NCBI GenBank assembly: GCA_964019055.1
Contig: OZ025215.1
Coordinates: forward strand, 5,745,770 to 5,809,769
Reading direction: 5' to 3'
Source of the DNA: Anthopleura xanthogrammica
Taxonomy: Eukaryota; Cnidaria; Anthozoa; Actiniaria; Actiniidae
DNA: 64,000 bases
The translations under genes and the position numbers were made by a program. Positions 11,501 through 23,381 of this stretch are shown one piece after another (position 1 is the first letter of the stretch; each line of letters opens with the position of its first letter). The notes beneath the pieces were generated by a model. That model was not told the origin of the DNA. It ran no database searches and saw nothing but the letters and a program-made list of their open reading frames with translations.

Positions 11501-14500
11501 TGCAAGTGCAAATCAAAATGCACCAGTCCCCCTGTAAATAATGACTGGTCCCTAAGTGGGGCTGCACGCAGGCTATCAAGACCACGGTCAAGAGTTTGCA
11601 CCCTGACTGGCATGTGGTATAAGCAGAACACTAACTGTTAGCACTTTGTCCACCCAGCTGACAATAACTATATAGGGGATATATACAGCCGGAATGCAGT
11701 ATGGGTGTATATAGCAAGATCAAGCAATGGCTCCCATTCAGGGAGGGGTGGAGGGGAGGGTGGAGAAATACTCCCATGCAAATTATCACTTAGGTATTGG
11801 AGACTAGAACAGCTACTAATATAGCATTTTTCTATGACTGCAAAACACACCCTACTGATCATGACTTACAGCATGTACATGGTACAATATACCATACCAT
11901 TGAAATAGCTTCTAATGTCGTCCAATAATTCATTCTATCACATTGCATAGTTTCAGCTATGTACAATAAGATAAAGAATAGCCACAGCACTGCTATGGAT
12001 TTGGTGTATTGTTTCACACTCATACAAAAACTGCTCTGAGGCAACAATTAAGTAGTTACCTCCCCGTGACCCAGCCAGTTTTGATTGGGACAGACTCTAT
12101 ACCTTTACCCTGGTTGTTAACAACATGGATGGTCAACTGAGCAAAAGCTGGTCAAGTATAGCAGCTTAATAGTCTCAAGGTTGGTTAATGTCTTATTAAA
12201 TAAATGATCATTTTAATAACGGATTTACCTTCGAAGGTTTGTAATGACATACAAGTTCCCGATCTTCCAAGGAACGGGCCAATAGTTTCCATCCACCCTC
12301 TGTATCATTCTTATCCTTATAAAACAGACTTGCTTCAAATGTCCACACTGGATATCCATGTTTGTCATCTTTACAAATATAAATTTGAAATTATACCATA
12401 ATTCTAATAATATAGTAGGTACTGTATCTAAGCCTAATCATGACAAGGCTAATAAGTTAATTTGTGGTAGAATTATAATACAATTGTATGTTATATGTAT
12501 ATTTGATAATATATATTATATTTTTGCAAAAAAAAAAAAGGGCTTCAGGCCTTAATTTTGCAGTCAGATTTGTATAATTTCTTACCTTTTGCTCTGTAAG
12601 GAAAATTAGGGTCATATTTCACATCAAGTCTAACAGATGCTGCAATAAATTGATGCCAACGAGACATCTCTAATCCAGGATGGGGAAATTGGATGGCAAA
12701 CACTATTTCATGGGGTGTGATCCCCTTCTCCCTGGCTTGGTCAAGATTGTCAAGGTGTGCACATGTCCATGGTTCTTGAGGAACATCTTGTTTTTTAATG
12801 TGGCATATATGTGCCGTATGGAGCATCGCATTTGTTGGTGAAGGAGCTGCAATGTATTTCAAAATAATGAAATGAAATATATGGCATAATAAAATCAAAA
12901 TAAAATCAAAATATATAAATATGTCAGGGTTCGAAATTCCCACAAGATAATAATTGTTGGCTAAATGCGAGTTGAAAATTACAAATATCGAGTGAAAAGA
13001 AATTGAACTTGCATTTTCTAGCTATAGTTCCCTTTTAAGAAAATATTCATGATATGCAAAGAAAAATAAAGTCTTTCATCTGCATTCAATTCATTTATCT
13101 TTTAGCCGCTCAGCTGTCAATTTTCATTAAAAAATTGAAATTCTAACCCTGTATGTATAATATTGTAATACTTTAGTCATTTTAAAGTCAGAAATATATA
13201 TTATTAGACAAGCTTAACAAAATTTCTCTAGAGGAATATTTTATTTTAAAGCACAATTAAAATGTCTGCTTGCATCAATAACTCAATCTAACAAATAAAA
13301 TTATGATATAAACACTTGGACTTTGGGATCTGCAAAGCTAGCTATAATACTACTTATATCATCATTGAGTCAGTTTCTTTTGTTTACACTGTTCATATTT
13401 GACCAGACAAGACTAAGCTCCAACTCTGGCTGAAAATTATCCATTGACCAGCTTTTAGTTCAAGCCTTGATTACATGTAAGAATAAATAAATTAATATGA
13501 GATGAATATATGGATTACAATTGATTAAGAGTCTTATAATATTTTGACATCTCAAGTACATATTTATCAAGAGTATTTATATATTAAAGCTATTTCTTCT
13601 TTTATCCAGTTATATTCATTGTCCCAGGGTCAAGGTCAGGGTTAACTCGGTGTTTTATAATTTCCATCTGTTTATTTCTGTTGAAAACTGACTCAGTTGC
13701 TCATGATTGTTACTGTTGAGTGATGATTGTGTGTATAGTTCATGTGGGAGGTAAAATAGTAAGGTTGGTGATGAAAACAAATGTTTCACAAAAGTTTTTG
13801 TTAAATATATGTTTTTAATTTACAACACTGTTTCATTCGTCTATCAAGTTTAAACTTTTTAACAGGAGGAATTAAAATATATTCCATTATAATTCATGGC
13901 AAAAAAATCCTTTTTTCCCTTATTTCAATCATCTATGAAAACCCTGAATATCAAATTTATTCTCTGATCATTTAGTTGCAACAGTAATCTACTTATACTT
14001 GATCCTCTCTTCCCTTTCCTACAGCTTGATATGCTTAAAAAGTTCCACAGATGTCAAATCTAAAAATTGGAAAAGATTCTTTCTTGCTAAATCAGAGTGA
14101 CTTTAGATGGCTTTGTGGAAAAGAGATAGACTCATTTTAAGATTTTCGTATGCGAATGCTATATTTTAAAATGATTTTTTATGTGACTACTTTGATATTT
14201 TATTTATTGTAAGTGATTCTGTCTTACTCATTTTTGAAAAATAATGAATGGAAAAGTAATAAAATAGAAAGGATATGCATTGATACAGACAAAACAAGAG
14301 TCGAAATATAATTAAATACTTAATAACTGCTTATCATTTAAGTATTGACTGTTATAGTACAGTAAAAGTACAAGCCCTTCAGTCGGCATTTTTATTAGTG
14401 ACATAAATGTTTAGGAATGGTTGAAAAATAGGGAAATGATGAAAAAGACTTTTATTTTATCTCTATACACCTTCATCATTTCCTTACTTGTATGTTTAGC

Positions 14501-15315
14501 CACCCATGGTTTAATCATTCAAATAGACTCAAAACAATTAATGTAAGGAATGACTTCAAAAGTTCCGAGCAGGCACCGGATATGAATTTCCTGGGTGCAG
14601 ACAATTGAATTGGAGTTTATGAACACGACAAGTCGCCCCCGAGAACGAACAGCTTCAATGCATTGTCTTCAAATAACAAGCTCTTAGATTTATCGATGGG
14701 CATTTGTGCAAACTGTAATCAATCAGACGAAGATATAAGAGTTAGCCTGCAGTAACAATCAAAGGCATAATCGTCTGGAAAAGTGACAGCCAATCCTGAT
14801 CCTAATACACGCGATCGCTTTTACTTACAATACGAATCTCGAGTAGAGGTCAAGTTTGACTATGATTATGTATATTTGTATCAAGAAATCGCATTCGTCC
14901 ATATCGCCTTGAAAATATCAGGAGTTTAGAGTTCAATGCAAGGATATTCACCGAGATTACGATTGCTTGCTTGAAGGGTTTTGATTGTTTGAAAATAAAT
15001 GAAAAAGTGTTACTACTTACAAATGCCGGTAGAGTCTATATAACTATGGTGAATAGCGAGGATAAACCACGATAGGAATTCAAGCTAAGTACATTCCCAT
15101 AACTTCGGGGATTTAAGTATTACACCGAAGATGTTCTAGTTTCTCAGATCGAAGGAGCCATTTAGACGACTTCGACCAAGGTGTGAAATACTACAAGTAT
15201 AGGACAGCTTACCTATCTTGCCGCCAGCGATGAAAAACGCGCAGAGAACGACGATGATACCAAGACCAAGGACTATCAACTTCTTAACGCTCAGAGTTTC
15301 GAGGATCACAGCCAT
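5600..15315 (-). CDS. WLS: Wntless (Wls/GPR177/Evi) Wnt-secretion carrier, complete 13-exon gene
   Basis: Wntless is a multipass membrane protein that binds palmitoleoylated Wnts and carries them from ER/Golgi to the plasma membrane. Coding exons on the minus strand: 15315-15213, 12846-12586, 12368-12229, 10241-10089, 9970-9834, 9435-9395, 8895-8768, 8423-8326, 8184-8121, 7320-7177, 6335-6197, 6101-6009, 5712-5600. All junctions are GT-AG, the phases fit, and the total is 1614 nt, giving 537 residues plus stop (human WLS has 541). TM1 is in residues 11-30 (exon 1). The lumenal domain (exons 2-4) keeps family blocks such as IAPSPT, ARSLEDRELVCHYKP and IPFFEIGSVYHEYYLVN. Exons 5-12 hold the other seven TM helices, with IEWF, DVRQGLFYAML, GEHL, NPFFSIW and GMWNVYV. 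The cytosolic endocytosis motif YEGL spans the exon 10/11 junction and the C-terminus is KTAQE. Two A-rich repeats and several palindromic elements sit in the introns. Identity is very secure. Confidence 0.96.
6526..6551. repeat. (GAAA)n microsatellite in a wntless intron
   Basis: A run of GAAA units interrupts the intron between exons 11 and 10 of wntless. Its antisense gives Ser/Phe-rich open frames that are artefacts. Confidence 0.8.
6778..7099. mobile_element. Palindromic MITE-like element in a wntless intron
   Basis: The two arms are reverse complements: for example GTGAGGCTAACATGGAACAC near 6953 faces GTGTTTCATGTTAGCCTCGC near 7020, and GAAGCTAAGACCAAGGGTAT-like ends face each other near 6778 and 7099. 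The loop is short. The element lies wholly inside the intron between exons 11 and 10. A related block with a TTGCACCCAAGATAAT motif occurs at about 10765-10915. Confidence 0.6.
9248..9270. repeat. Poly-G tract in a wntless intron
   Basis: An almost pure G run of more than 14 bases followed by GAGGGGAGG. Homopolymer length here is likely to be unreliable in the assembly. Confidence 0.7.
10765..10915. repeat. Dispersed repeat related to the 6778-7099 palindrome
   Basis: The block contains GTGAGGCTAGCAGGAAAATA and CTTGCACCCAAGATAATAAA, which resemble the arms of the palindromic element at 6778-7099 in a later intron of the same gene. It appears to be a diverged, partial copy. Confidence 0.4.
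11138..11151. repeat. Poly-C tract in a wntless intron
   Basis: A run of about 14-16 C residues. The plus-strand open frame that crosses it is not supported as a gene; the Pro run is simply this tract. Confidence 0.6.
11382..11550. mobile_element. MITE-like element with 20-bp terminal inverted repeats, wntless intron
   Basis: GACCAGTCATTATTTACAGG at the left end is matched exactly in reverse complement by CCTGTAAATAATGACTGGTC at the right end. The interior contains a poly-G tract (about 11472-11488). There is no coding capacity. It lies between wntless exons 4 and 3. Confidence 0.7.
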
Positions 15316-16344
15316 ATTTAGATGTATTCTTCCGAGGAAAGCTTGATGTGAATAACTATACAGACGTCGCTTTACCTTCAGCAAAATCGAATTAAAATAA
15401 AGATCACAACACCGCACGTTATGGTATATAGATTACGACCCTAGCGTAATAACTTTCAATCAACAATCCGACCAATCAAAATGCTTCATAACACAATGCA
15501 CAAATGTATGATAACAAAAGCCTTGTGTGACCTTTTGGCGGGGAAAGAATGATAATTGGAAGCTATGCAACCGGGAAATGATTCAATATGATTGAAATGT
15601 AATGGAGTCTAGTGAGACGTGATCACAATAGAAGGTAATTGTTTTACTCATTAGTAAATACGAGTGCTCTCAAAATAACGAACTATTCCGTAAACAGGTA
15701 GGCTTCTCTTCCTTACTTGATATTTTCTTATCTCCTTATTTTCAGTTCCCTCATATATTTTTTCCTTTACTTTCTCTTGTCCGACTTTGGCTGCTTATTT
15801 TGCTTCTTCTTTTCGTATTGCTTTCAGTTTGATATTTTTCTAAGTTTCCTTGTTTCCTCTCCTCTCTTCTTTTTTTCTTTTCTTGTCTTTTCTTTCCTTT
15901 TCAGGTTTTTTTTCTTTTGTGTTTTTTCTTCTTCTTAATTGGCATCAGTCTCGTCCAAAATCTTCTAATATGTTCATCATGTTGCTTTAAAAAAACATTT
16001 TAAGATTTACTCATAGCCTGTTTTGCCTGATTGGCCCAGTAAAAGGTTTAGAATAAGTATTTTGAAATAATGCAAAGATTGCCGCAGTAAAATTTGATGC
16101 GAGATTAAATCGGATTATTGATTCTCAGGCGGATATTCAAATCTAACTAGACCAGAAGGGTCGTGGTTAAATATCCGTTCCTTCTTTCAACCATCTAGGA
16201 TGTCTTCCTCGATTTCCATACTGTCTAGCGGTATGGACACGTTTCATGGGTTGTGACTAGAGAGGGTCAGTTGCTTTGAAATACGTATACATGTCATTTC
16301 CGGTCTTTCCGTTTCCGGCAAACTCAAACCTTGTTACGGCAAAC
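15316..16344. other. Wntless upstream region and pyrimidine-rich tract
   Basis: This holds the wntless 5' flank. A strongly CT-rich stretch occupies about 15700-15935; the Phe/Leu/Ser-rich open frame through it reflects composition, not a gene. No promoter element could be assigned with confidence. Confidence 0.4.
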
Positions 16345-16348
16345 TTAA

Positions 16349-17084
16349 GGCAATGGGCTCGCGCAAATTTAACCGATAGATTTTCCTATAATTTTGCATA
16401 TAGATAGTTTTTGAGATGGACAAAACAGAACAACAACAAAAATCGGGGGTCATCGACATAGATTTTGCGCTATGTTAGCTTGAACACGGCACTCCCCAGC
16501 GAGTCTAGAACGAAAACAACGCTTCTCAAAGTATTACGTCTAGTTTAATTCTGGTGGCTGCAATATGAAAAACAGAGGCTTTCAGAGGTACTAAAGTAAA
16601 TAAACTTCCTTGAAAAACAGTTTAATGTCACAAAGTTCAGGAAAAATGCTAAGTTTTGACATTTCCAACTTGAAAAAAGTCGAAATTACGTGCGAATGTC
16701 AAGTCTTTTTTAGATGATGTTTCACGATTTTCTCGAAAACAAACCGATAGATTTTTTATTTTTTTCGATATGTACTAGCTTTAGTTAAAAGACATCGAAT
16801 TCAGGAAAAAATTGTATAGGTCACCGTATTCATTTACAAGATATAAGTCGTAAAGCAACGCAAAATGAAGAGCGACAAACGGAAAGCACACAGGTAGCCC
16901 AATCCATGGGTTTTGTCGCGCATGCCTCGAGTCATCGAACATACACAAAATGACTGCCATGCGACTAATTGTCAAGTTATATAAATACAGTGTATTGTTT
17001 CACATTTTGGTCAATATATTATACAATTCTAAATAAATAAAAAAATGCGCAGAAAGATGCGCACGAGTGCGCGAGCCCATTGCC
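16349..17084. mobile_element. Non-autonomous DNA transposon with TTAA flanks and 17-bp perfect TIRs
   Basis: The left end GGCAATGGGCTCGCGCA (16349-16365) is repeated in perfect reverse complement at 17068-17084, and both ends are bordered by TTAA (16345-16348 and 17085-17088). A TTAA target duplication is typical of piggyBac and Kolobok superfamilies. The 736-bp interior has no transposase frame, so it is a deletion derivative or MITE. Superfamily is inferred from the target site alone. Confidence 0.75.
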
Positions 17085-17471
17085 TTAAGGGATGAGAGCA
17101 AAACAATTGTCATCTCACTGGACCCGATTTGGGGGAAGGGGTGGTATCACCCGGTAACCACCACCTCTGAGAGCGAAATTATAGATTTTGTCCTTAATTA
17201 TCTCCAAAACTAAAAGACAAATCACCAAAGTAAACGCACTGTCTGTCTTCATGTATGCTAAAAAACACACTCGTGCACAGAAATGGTCACCATAGACTCC
17301 CAGTACTGAGCATTTCAATAGGCCTCCGAGGGGGGAGGGGATATGTACCGGTACCCACCACCTAAATTAATAAAATCGGGCCCCTACTTTGGACTATTAA
17401 TTTGACCTCTTCCCTAACTTGTATGTGACTCATGTGGTAACAAATGGGAATAATGAGGAGGACAAGGTATT
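17085..17471. other. Short spacer between two mobile elements
   Basis: No gene recognised. It contains G-rich segments near 17133-17140 and 17330-17340, resembling the low-complexity G tracts found elsewhere in the window. Confidence 0.3.
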
Positions 17472-18463
17472 AGTCCATCAGCTGAGACCAGAAAATTTGG
17501 GTTTATGGCTCACTTAAGGGGAACAAACGAAACTTAGTCAATCTTAATCCTTGACTATTTGGCATCATAAAAATGTATGATAGCAAGTATTGAGCGGTAG
17601 CTTTCACTTTGTAATACAATTTTTAAATTTGTCCCTATACCCTCCTCTTGGCCGCCATCTTGGATTTTTTTAAATCCTTCCAATTTTTTTTCTTTTTGAA
17701 ATGCACACGATTTATTGCATATATGTGCAAATGGAATCATAACTTTCTAATAACCTTCTAAAATATTATTAATTTCAGCATTGCTTACAGATATCTATGC
17801 TATGATGACGTCACGAATGACCGCCATTTTGTTTCTTAGTTTCTGTATTCGACTGCTATCTCAAACATCTGAATTAACAATTAATTTGAATTTGCTGCTC
17901 TCTACATTAAACTGCTAAAACTGTTTAGTTAAGCATACCATGAATAAATATGTCACAAGTCAAGTACACTTGAGTCTAGAGCTCGTATAAGCACAAAAGC
18001 ACCTATCACCACAAACGGTCTTTTTCATTGCTGTGACTTGCTTGCGAGATCTTTCATGTACTTCTGTTGTATCTCTAACATTAAGTAGCAGCAAAACGTC
18101 TATAGGGGGCTGCAGAAAGATTTGTGTGATACGCGCTATCCAGGTGTCCGGAGCACGCACGAACCGTCCAATCACAGCATGCTTCGATGCTTAGCCAAGC
18201 GGCCCTTGCTCCAAGTCTCTTCCCAATACAAAAACACGCGTTTCAAAGAATTTAGAGAAAAAAAGTTGAAGTATACGTGTTGTTTAAAAAATTAAAGTAA
18301 ATCTTTGCGATCCATCTCCTCAAATTCTGTGAGATATATAACTTTTAAGATTCGGGCGAGGGCCGCTTGAATTACAACAACAATCCTTTTCGCGCTTAGT
18401 TTTTCGTACAGCTGGATATGAACAAGGCCAACAAGACCTTGTCATAACCATTTTTCTGCTTTC

Positions 18464-18537
18464 CTTTCCAAGTAATCCAAAAGTGTAAGTGAACCTGCCC
18501 TTTCCAAGTAATCCAAAAGTGTAAGTGAACCTGCCCT
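18464..18537. repeat. 36-bp direct tandem duplication inside the fold-back
   Basis: The unit CTTTCCAAGTAATCCAAAAG plus the following 16 bases (ending GAACCTGC) occurs twice in a row. The right arm of the fold-back carries only one copy, so the duplication followed the arm duplication. Confidence 0.75.
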
Positions 18538-19240
18538 TTTCAATCCTCTTCATCTTCAGAGTCACTATCCCCACTCTCATACTCATTGTCATTATCAGTC
18601 GCCATGTTATCGCATTCGATGCTGCACATGCCAGTGCACTTCAGACCAGCCTTCAGACAGCAGCAGTTCTCGGCCATGCATTTTTTCTTGCACGTGCAGG
18701 ACAGCAGTTTCAGGACCTCTTCTGGAGCAGGCTTAGAACCAAGCCAGACAAATTTAACAATGTGAGAAATATTGTCTACTTCCCAGCCATGATCATGAGG
18801 AGAGGGAATATCTGGAAGTGAGACGAGGGCTATTCTCCAGATTGCTGCTTGATAATTTGCTCTCGCAACGTGAAGTCGCAGAGATGACTTGCATGGCGGA
18901 CTTTTCCGCCTCTGGCGCAGTGGATCTCATAACGTAGCAAATCCACACTCTCGCACTTCTTCCCGTATAGCTGACACACGAAAGCCTCCACATCTTGAAA
19001 GGTATCCTCAGATATTACCCAGCCCTCGCCAATACTCGCCATTGCTTGAACGTATCTTTGTTCGCGTTGGAGAAGCTGGACTGCTTTCCACTTCCCTTTA
19101 CCAGAGAAGGTAGAGATGGTATCACATCCTGTGAACGCGTGTATGCCAATTAAGGCCTTCATAAAACAGTGCTTGTCAATGGCTGGGGCAAGTTGCTTCT
19201 CCAAGCTATCAAGAACTCTTGAAAGCTCGATTATTTTGGT
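18500..19240 (-). pseudogene. Decayed transposon-associated gene with a GCDT...GKGK block and a Cys-rich tail
   Basis: On the minus strand, 19240 to 18830 encodes a segment with IGIHAFTGCDTISTFSGKGK, a motif I associate with large repetitive uncharacterised proteins in cnidarian genomes. After one frameshift near 18830 the reading continues as a Cys-rich C-terminus: LSCTCKKKC (about 18690), CCLKAGLKCTGMCS (about 18640), then an acidic Asp/Glu/Ser tail. The open frame starting at 19336 is misleading: its first 30 or so codons are the reverse-complement arm of the fold-back, not authentic coding sequence. The family name is not known to me; that it is mobile-element derived is inference from the repeat setting. 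Confidence 0.5.
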
Positions 19241-20104
19241 CTTCATGGCTGGGAAGTAGAAAATATCTTTCACATTGTTAAATTTGTCTGACTTGGTTCT
19301 AAGCCTGCTCCAGAAGAGGTCCTGAAACTGCTTCACTCACACTTTTGGATTACTTGGAAAGGAAAGCAGAAAAATGGTTATAACATTTTGTCGTTTTTTT
19401 TTCAGTCTTGTTGGCCTTGTTCATATAGCGCATATCACATAAATCTTTCTGCAGCCCCCTATAGACGTTTTGCTGCTACTTAATGTTAGAGATACAACAG
19501 AAGTACATGAAAGATCTCGCAAGCAAGTCACAGCAATGAAAAAGACCGTTTGTGGTGATAGGTGCTTTTGTGCTTATACGAGCTCTAGACTCAAGTGTAC
19601 TTGACTTGTGACATATTTATTCATGGTATGCTTAACTAAACAGTTTTAGCAGTTTAATGTAGAGAGCAGCAAATTCAAATTAATTGTTAATTCAGATGTT
19701 TGAGATAGCAGTCGAATACAGAAACTAAGAAACAAAATGGCGGTCATTCGTGACGTCATCATAGCATAGATATCTGTAAGCAATGCTGAAATTAATAATA
19801 TTTTAGAAGGTTATTAGAAAGCTATGATTCCATATATATATTATATATATATATATTGCACATATATGCAATGAATCGTGTGCATTTCAAAAAGAAAAAA
19901 ATTTGGAAGGATTTAAAAAAATCCAAGATGGCGGCCAAGAGGAGGGTATAGGGACAAATTTAAAAATTGTATTACAAAGTGAAAGCTACCGCTCAATACT
20001 TGCTATCATACATTTTTATAATGCTTAATAGACAAGGAATGAGAATTTATAAGTTTCGTTTGTTCCCCTTAAGTGAGCCATACGACCCCCCTAGCTGATG
20101 GACT

Positions 20105-21923
20105 ATATGGGTGTGTTGTAAAATGCAACCCAACCTAGACTGGACTCAAAATGGATTCCAATGGGACTCTAAGACTAAGGTCAAAAGTCAAACTTCACAT
20201 GATCTGAACCTAACGACATGAGAAAAGACCACATTTTTATCCATTGTTTTCAATGTCTACGGCTCACGCGTGAAGTTTGTTGTTCATATAAATAATTAAG
20301 ATTAAGGTGGCTGCCTACATAGAAAAATGAAGCTACTACGCAATCGCAATGACGCCACTGTGAAACGGTAGATACTTGTTTCCATAGCCCAATTTGCCCT
20401 TTTCGAGAGAGGACTGGAATCTAAGTCTAAAACTTACCAACCTAACCAACCCTAGAATCGATTCCAGTACTTTCTCGATGAACGAAAGACAGTTTGGGCT
20501 ATGGAAACAAATGTTCATCCTGTGAAACAAAATCCCGCATCCCAGACGTTGAATTCGCCGGCAATTCCTGAGTCAAAGCCGATGCCAAAATCCCGAATCA
20601 CGTAAGCCGTTTTTCCTATTTTCCAAAATCCCGCGTTATATTTTATTTGTTTCCCGGATCCCACCAAAACCCTTCCAGACCCTGATTTGTGAGCCATAAA
20701 AATTAGGAGGCATTAAGTTGAAGTTAAAATTACTGTAAGGGTTAGAAGAAGAAGAAGAAGAAGAAGATTTATTATTTATAACGCGCAAATTAAATTCCAT
20801 GCGAATATGATCAAATGCGCACAATAGGCGCTCAGCAGGACCTGTTAACGTGACCTTGTCAATCAAAAACTAATCTAAAGTTAAAATTAAGATAACGGTA
20901 GAGTTTAGATAGGGGACTGAAGCCTTGTACGGTAGTCCTGCTTTAGTGCCAATTCACGCTGATAAAAAATATGAAAATTTCTCAATTTTTTTTCTTCAAT
21001 TTAAAATTAATTAATAAATTTAGGGGGGAAAATGTTTATGACTCGTGGTTGACTCGTGACTCGTACTTGACTCGGGCTCGAACTTGACTCGTTCTACAGT
21101 ACAAGTTGTTTGACCTTAGTCATTTAGCTCGATTAGCTCTGCTATTTCTAAATGGCTGGCACCTATCCACATATATATTTTTTTCTTTGAGATAAAATTG
21201 CCATGTAATTTTAAGGAGTGCCAAATGAAGATTGTTTTTTTTGTTCGCGTAGAATATGCGGGAATATGTAGTGAATCCGGCTTTCTTTACCAAGCTGTGG
21301 GACAGTTGTATTCAGCGTCTCTCCAGCTGTGGGCAGTTAAAATATGTCGCCATGGAAGTGATTATCAAATACAAATGAAATTTTAATAGCTTCATCTTTC
21401 GTGTTACAAGCAGATCGTAGAAAATAAGGATTAAATTGACGAGGACTATACAAACTCTTTTCTTCTGTTGGACCAACCTCAAAGATTGGGCAGGTAATAT
21501 TTTTTGAAATTATTTTTCATAATTAATTTTGGAAAAACAATTCACTCTTTATCTTGGCTTTGGAATAGAACAACATCAAAACTTTCGTAAAATATGTAAA
21601 AAATGGTTTTGTTTACGATGAAACAACCCTATGATCAGCATTCAATTTGGCGCAGATATTCCTATCAAGTTTTTGTATAATTCATTTCATATCTGCGCTA
21701 AGAACGAGACTGGTAAGTAAGTACAACACCAAGGTCTCAAAGTTCTAAAGAATAAAAGTATATATCTAGCTAGTTGTACCCTAGGAAGTAATAAAGGTTT
21801 TCATTTAATGCAGACATTTCCTCGATCGGTTTTCGACTTTAGCTAGGCCTTTCATCACTTTAGCCAGTTTTTGTCTTTCCTCGGTGCTCAGATTGCTTCC
21901 TTAACTTTGTTGGAAATTTTTTT
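20105..21923. other. Intergenic region with dispersed repeats
   Basis: An imperfect palindrome lies at about 20376-20510 (TTGTTTCCATAGCCCAA facing TTGGGCTATGGAAACAA), bordered by 9-bp direct repeats CTGTGAAAC. A CCCG-rich repeat-like stretch follows at 20530-20690. A (GAA)n run at 20746-20767 is followed by a TTTATTATTTATAACGCGC tail. No gene was recognised. Confidence 0.45.
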
Positions 21924-22198
21924 AGGGTCTAATAAAGATTTTTTCTTGATATTCTGATAGGAAGTATTATATTGTTATTAATTTTTAACGGAGTCTATGA
22001 CGTCATTTACTCAACACTTGACATTGCTCAAATAGATTTCTTTGTAAATAACTTGTTGATTTATTTTATTTCTGTGATGTCCAAAGGTTGGCTGACGGAC
22101 TTTACTTACATTGAGTTGTGATCACAATTGATTTTTAAGTCTCTTTTTTCAGTATTAAGTATGAAATTGGCGGATATTTTGAACACAAATGACGTCAC
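21924..22198 (+). repeat. Direct repeat copy 1 (about 275 bp)
   Basis: It matches 22497-22760 almost base for base, including GAAGTATTATATTGTTATTA, CGGAGTCTATGACGTCATTT and the closing AACACAAATGACGTCAC. The copies are about 570 bp apart. No coding potential; family unknown. Confidence 0.7.
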
Positions 22199-22322
22199 AA
22201 ATGATTAATGTAGAATATGCGGGAATATGTAGTGAATCTCTCTTTAACAAGCAGTGGGGGAAATAATAATGTTACTTAATGGTTTTTTATTTAGGTTTGA
22301 TCATCGATTGTAAAACTGGGAT

Positions 22323-22430
22323 ATCTTAGAATCCAAAATCATTTGTTGTCGAACATACCTTTGAAGTTCTGTGAGAATGAGAATGAGTTCAGAGAAATTT
22401 ACAATTTCAGATGATTTTGGATTCTAAGAT
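22323..22430. mobile_element. Short palindromic element between the direct repeats
   Basis: ATCTTAGAATCCAAAATCAT is matched exactly by ATGATTTTGGATTCTAAGAT 108 bp end to end. MITE-like hairpin with no coding capacity. Confidence 0.65.
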
Positions 22431-22496
22431 GCTTCACTAGTAATCAGATCATCAAAACTAGAATAAAAAACATAAAGTATCAGTGTCAATACCCTT

Positions 22497-22760
22497 AAGG
22501 GTCTGATAAAGATTATTCCGATAGGAAGTATTATATTGTTATTAATTTTTAACGGAGTCTATGACGTCATTTACTCAACACTTGACATCGCTCCAATATA
22601 TATCTTTGTAAATAACTTGTTGAATTATTTTATTTCTGTGATGCCCAAAGGTTGGCTGACGGACTTTACTTACATTACTTGTGATCACAATTGGTTTTAA
22701 GTCTCTTTTTTCAGTATTGAGTATGAAATTGGCGGATATTTTGAACACAAATGACGTCAC
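22497..22760 (+). repeat. Direct repeat copy 2
   Basis: Second copy of the repeat at 21924-22198, slightly shorter in its first 30 bases. A separate flanking motif (GTAGAATATGCGGGAATATG) also occurs twice, at about 21249 and 22209, so the region is a nested repeat patch. Confidence 0.7.
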
Positions 22761-23355
22761 TGACTCCTTTAAAGATCCGAAAAAATATAATACTTGCCAT
22801 CGGAATCCCAAGAAAAATCTTTACCCAGTGTTTTTATTATATCTTTATATATAAAGATTATTCAAAGAACGTTTCAGCCGAGTTAAACTTTGAGCAATTT
22901 TCGTACAGTTACTATTCCCCCTTTAAAGTCCCTATGACACTTATTTTTTTACTTTTTTACATCAAAAATATAAACTCATTGAACATCCTGGTGAAATTTA
23001 TTTTTTGATTCTGACGCGCCTTTCTATATTTTTTGAGCGGTCAAAGATGCAATTTCCAAAACTTGACCGAGTATATATATTTCATATACTAAGATGGAGG
23101 TTGCTGCATGGCTAATATGTTTTATAAAGCTCTTCTGAAACTCATTTCTCAAATGATACTCCAAATTCTGATATAGTTTTGCTTTTTGATAGAGAACGGA
23201 GTTAAAAGCCATGTCACCTGTCTGCATAATCAGGGGCGGATTCAGGATTTCGTTCAGGGAGGGGTACAGGGCACAGAGACAGCCCAGTCAGAATCAAAGA
23301 AAGAAATCATCATTTTATATAGGTATCTTCAAAGTAGAGGGGACATAGTTTCTCC

Positions 23356-23381
23356 GAGGGGGGGGGGGGGGGGGGGGGGGG
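23356..23381. repeat. Poly-G tract in a dispersed repeat
   Basis: More than 20 consecutive G residues, ending in GTGCGCACCCCT. It follows an AGGGGCGGATTCAGGATTT block at about 23233; together they look like a dispersed G-rich repeat. Confidence 0.6.

Larger units (their letters stand above)
17472..20104. mobile_element. 2.6-kb fold-back element formed by inverted duplication of a transposon gene end
   Basis: The left arm (17472 to about 18795) and the right arm (about 19240-20104) are reverse complements. Examples are AGTCCATCAGCT facing AGCTGATGGACT at the tips, the GGGGGCTGCAGAAAGATTT block near 18103 facing its complement near 19440, and the exon-like block near 18715 facing its complement near 19320. 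The right arm has lost segments equal to left-arm 18138-18411 and 18545-18700. The central loop (about 18800-19240) carries coding-like sequence of a transposon-associated protein. A TA-dinucleotide expansion near 19832-19865 is unique to the right arm. Confidence 0.75.

Noticed and set aside
15717..15938. Phe/Leu/Ser-rich open frame
   Set aside because: It follows a CT-rich tract; no domain, splice support or start context.
18830..19336. 168-residue protein as an intact gene
   Set aside because: Its N-terminal 30 codons are antisense arm sequence and its end is a frameshift; it is treated as a decayed fragment.
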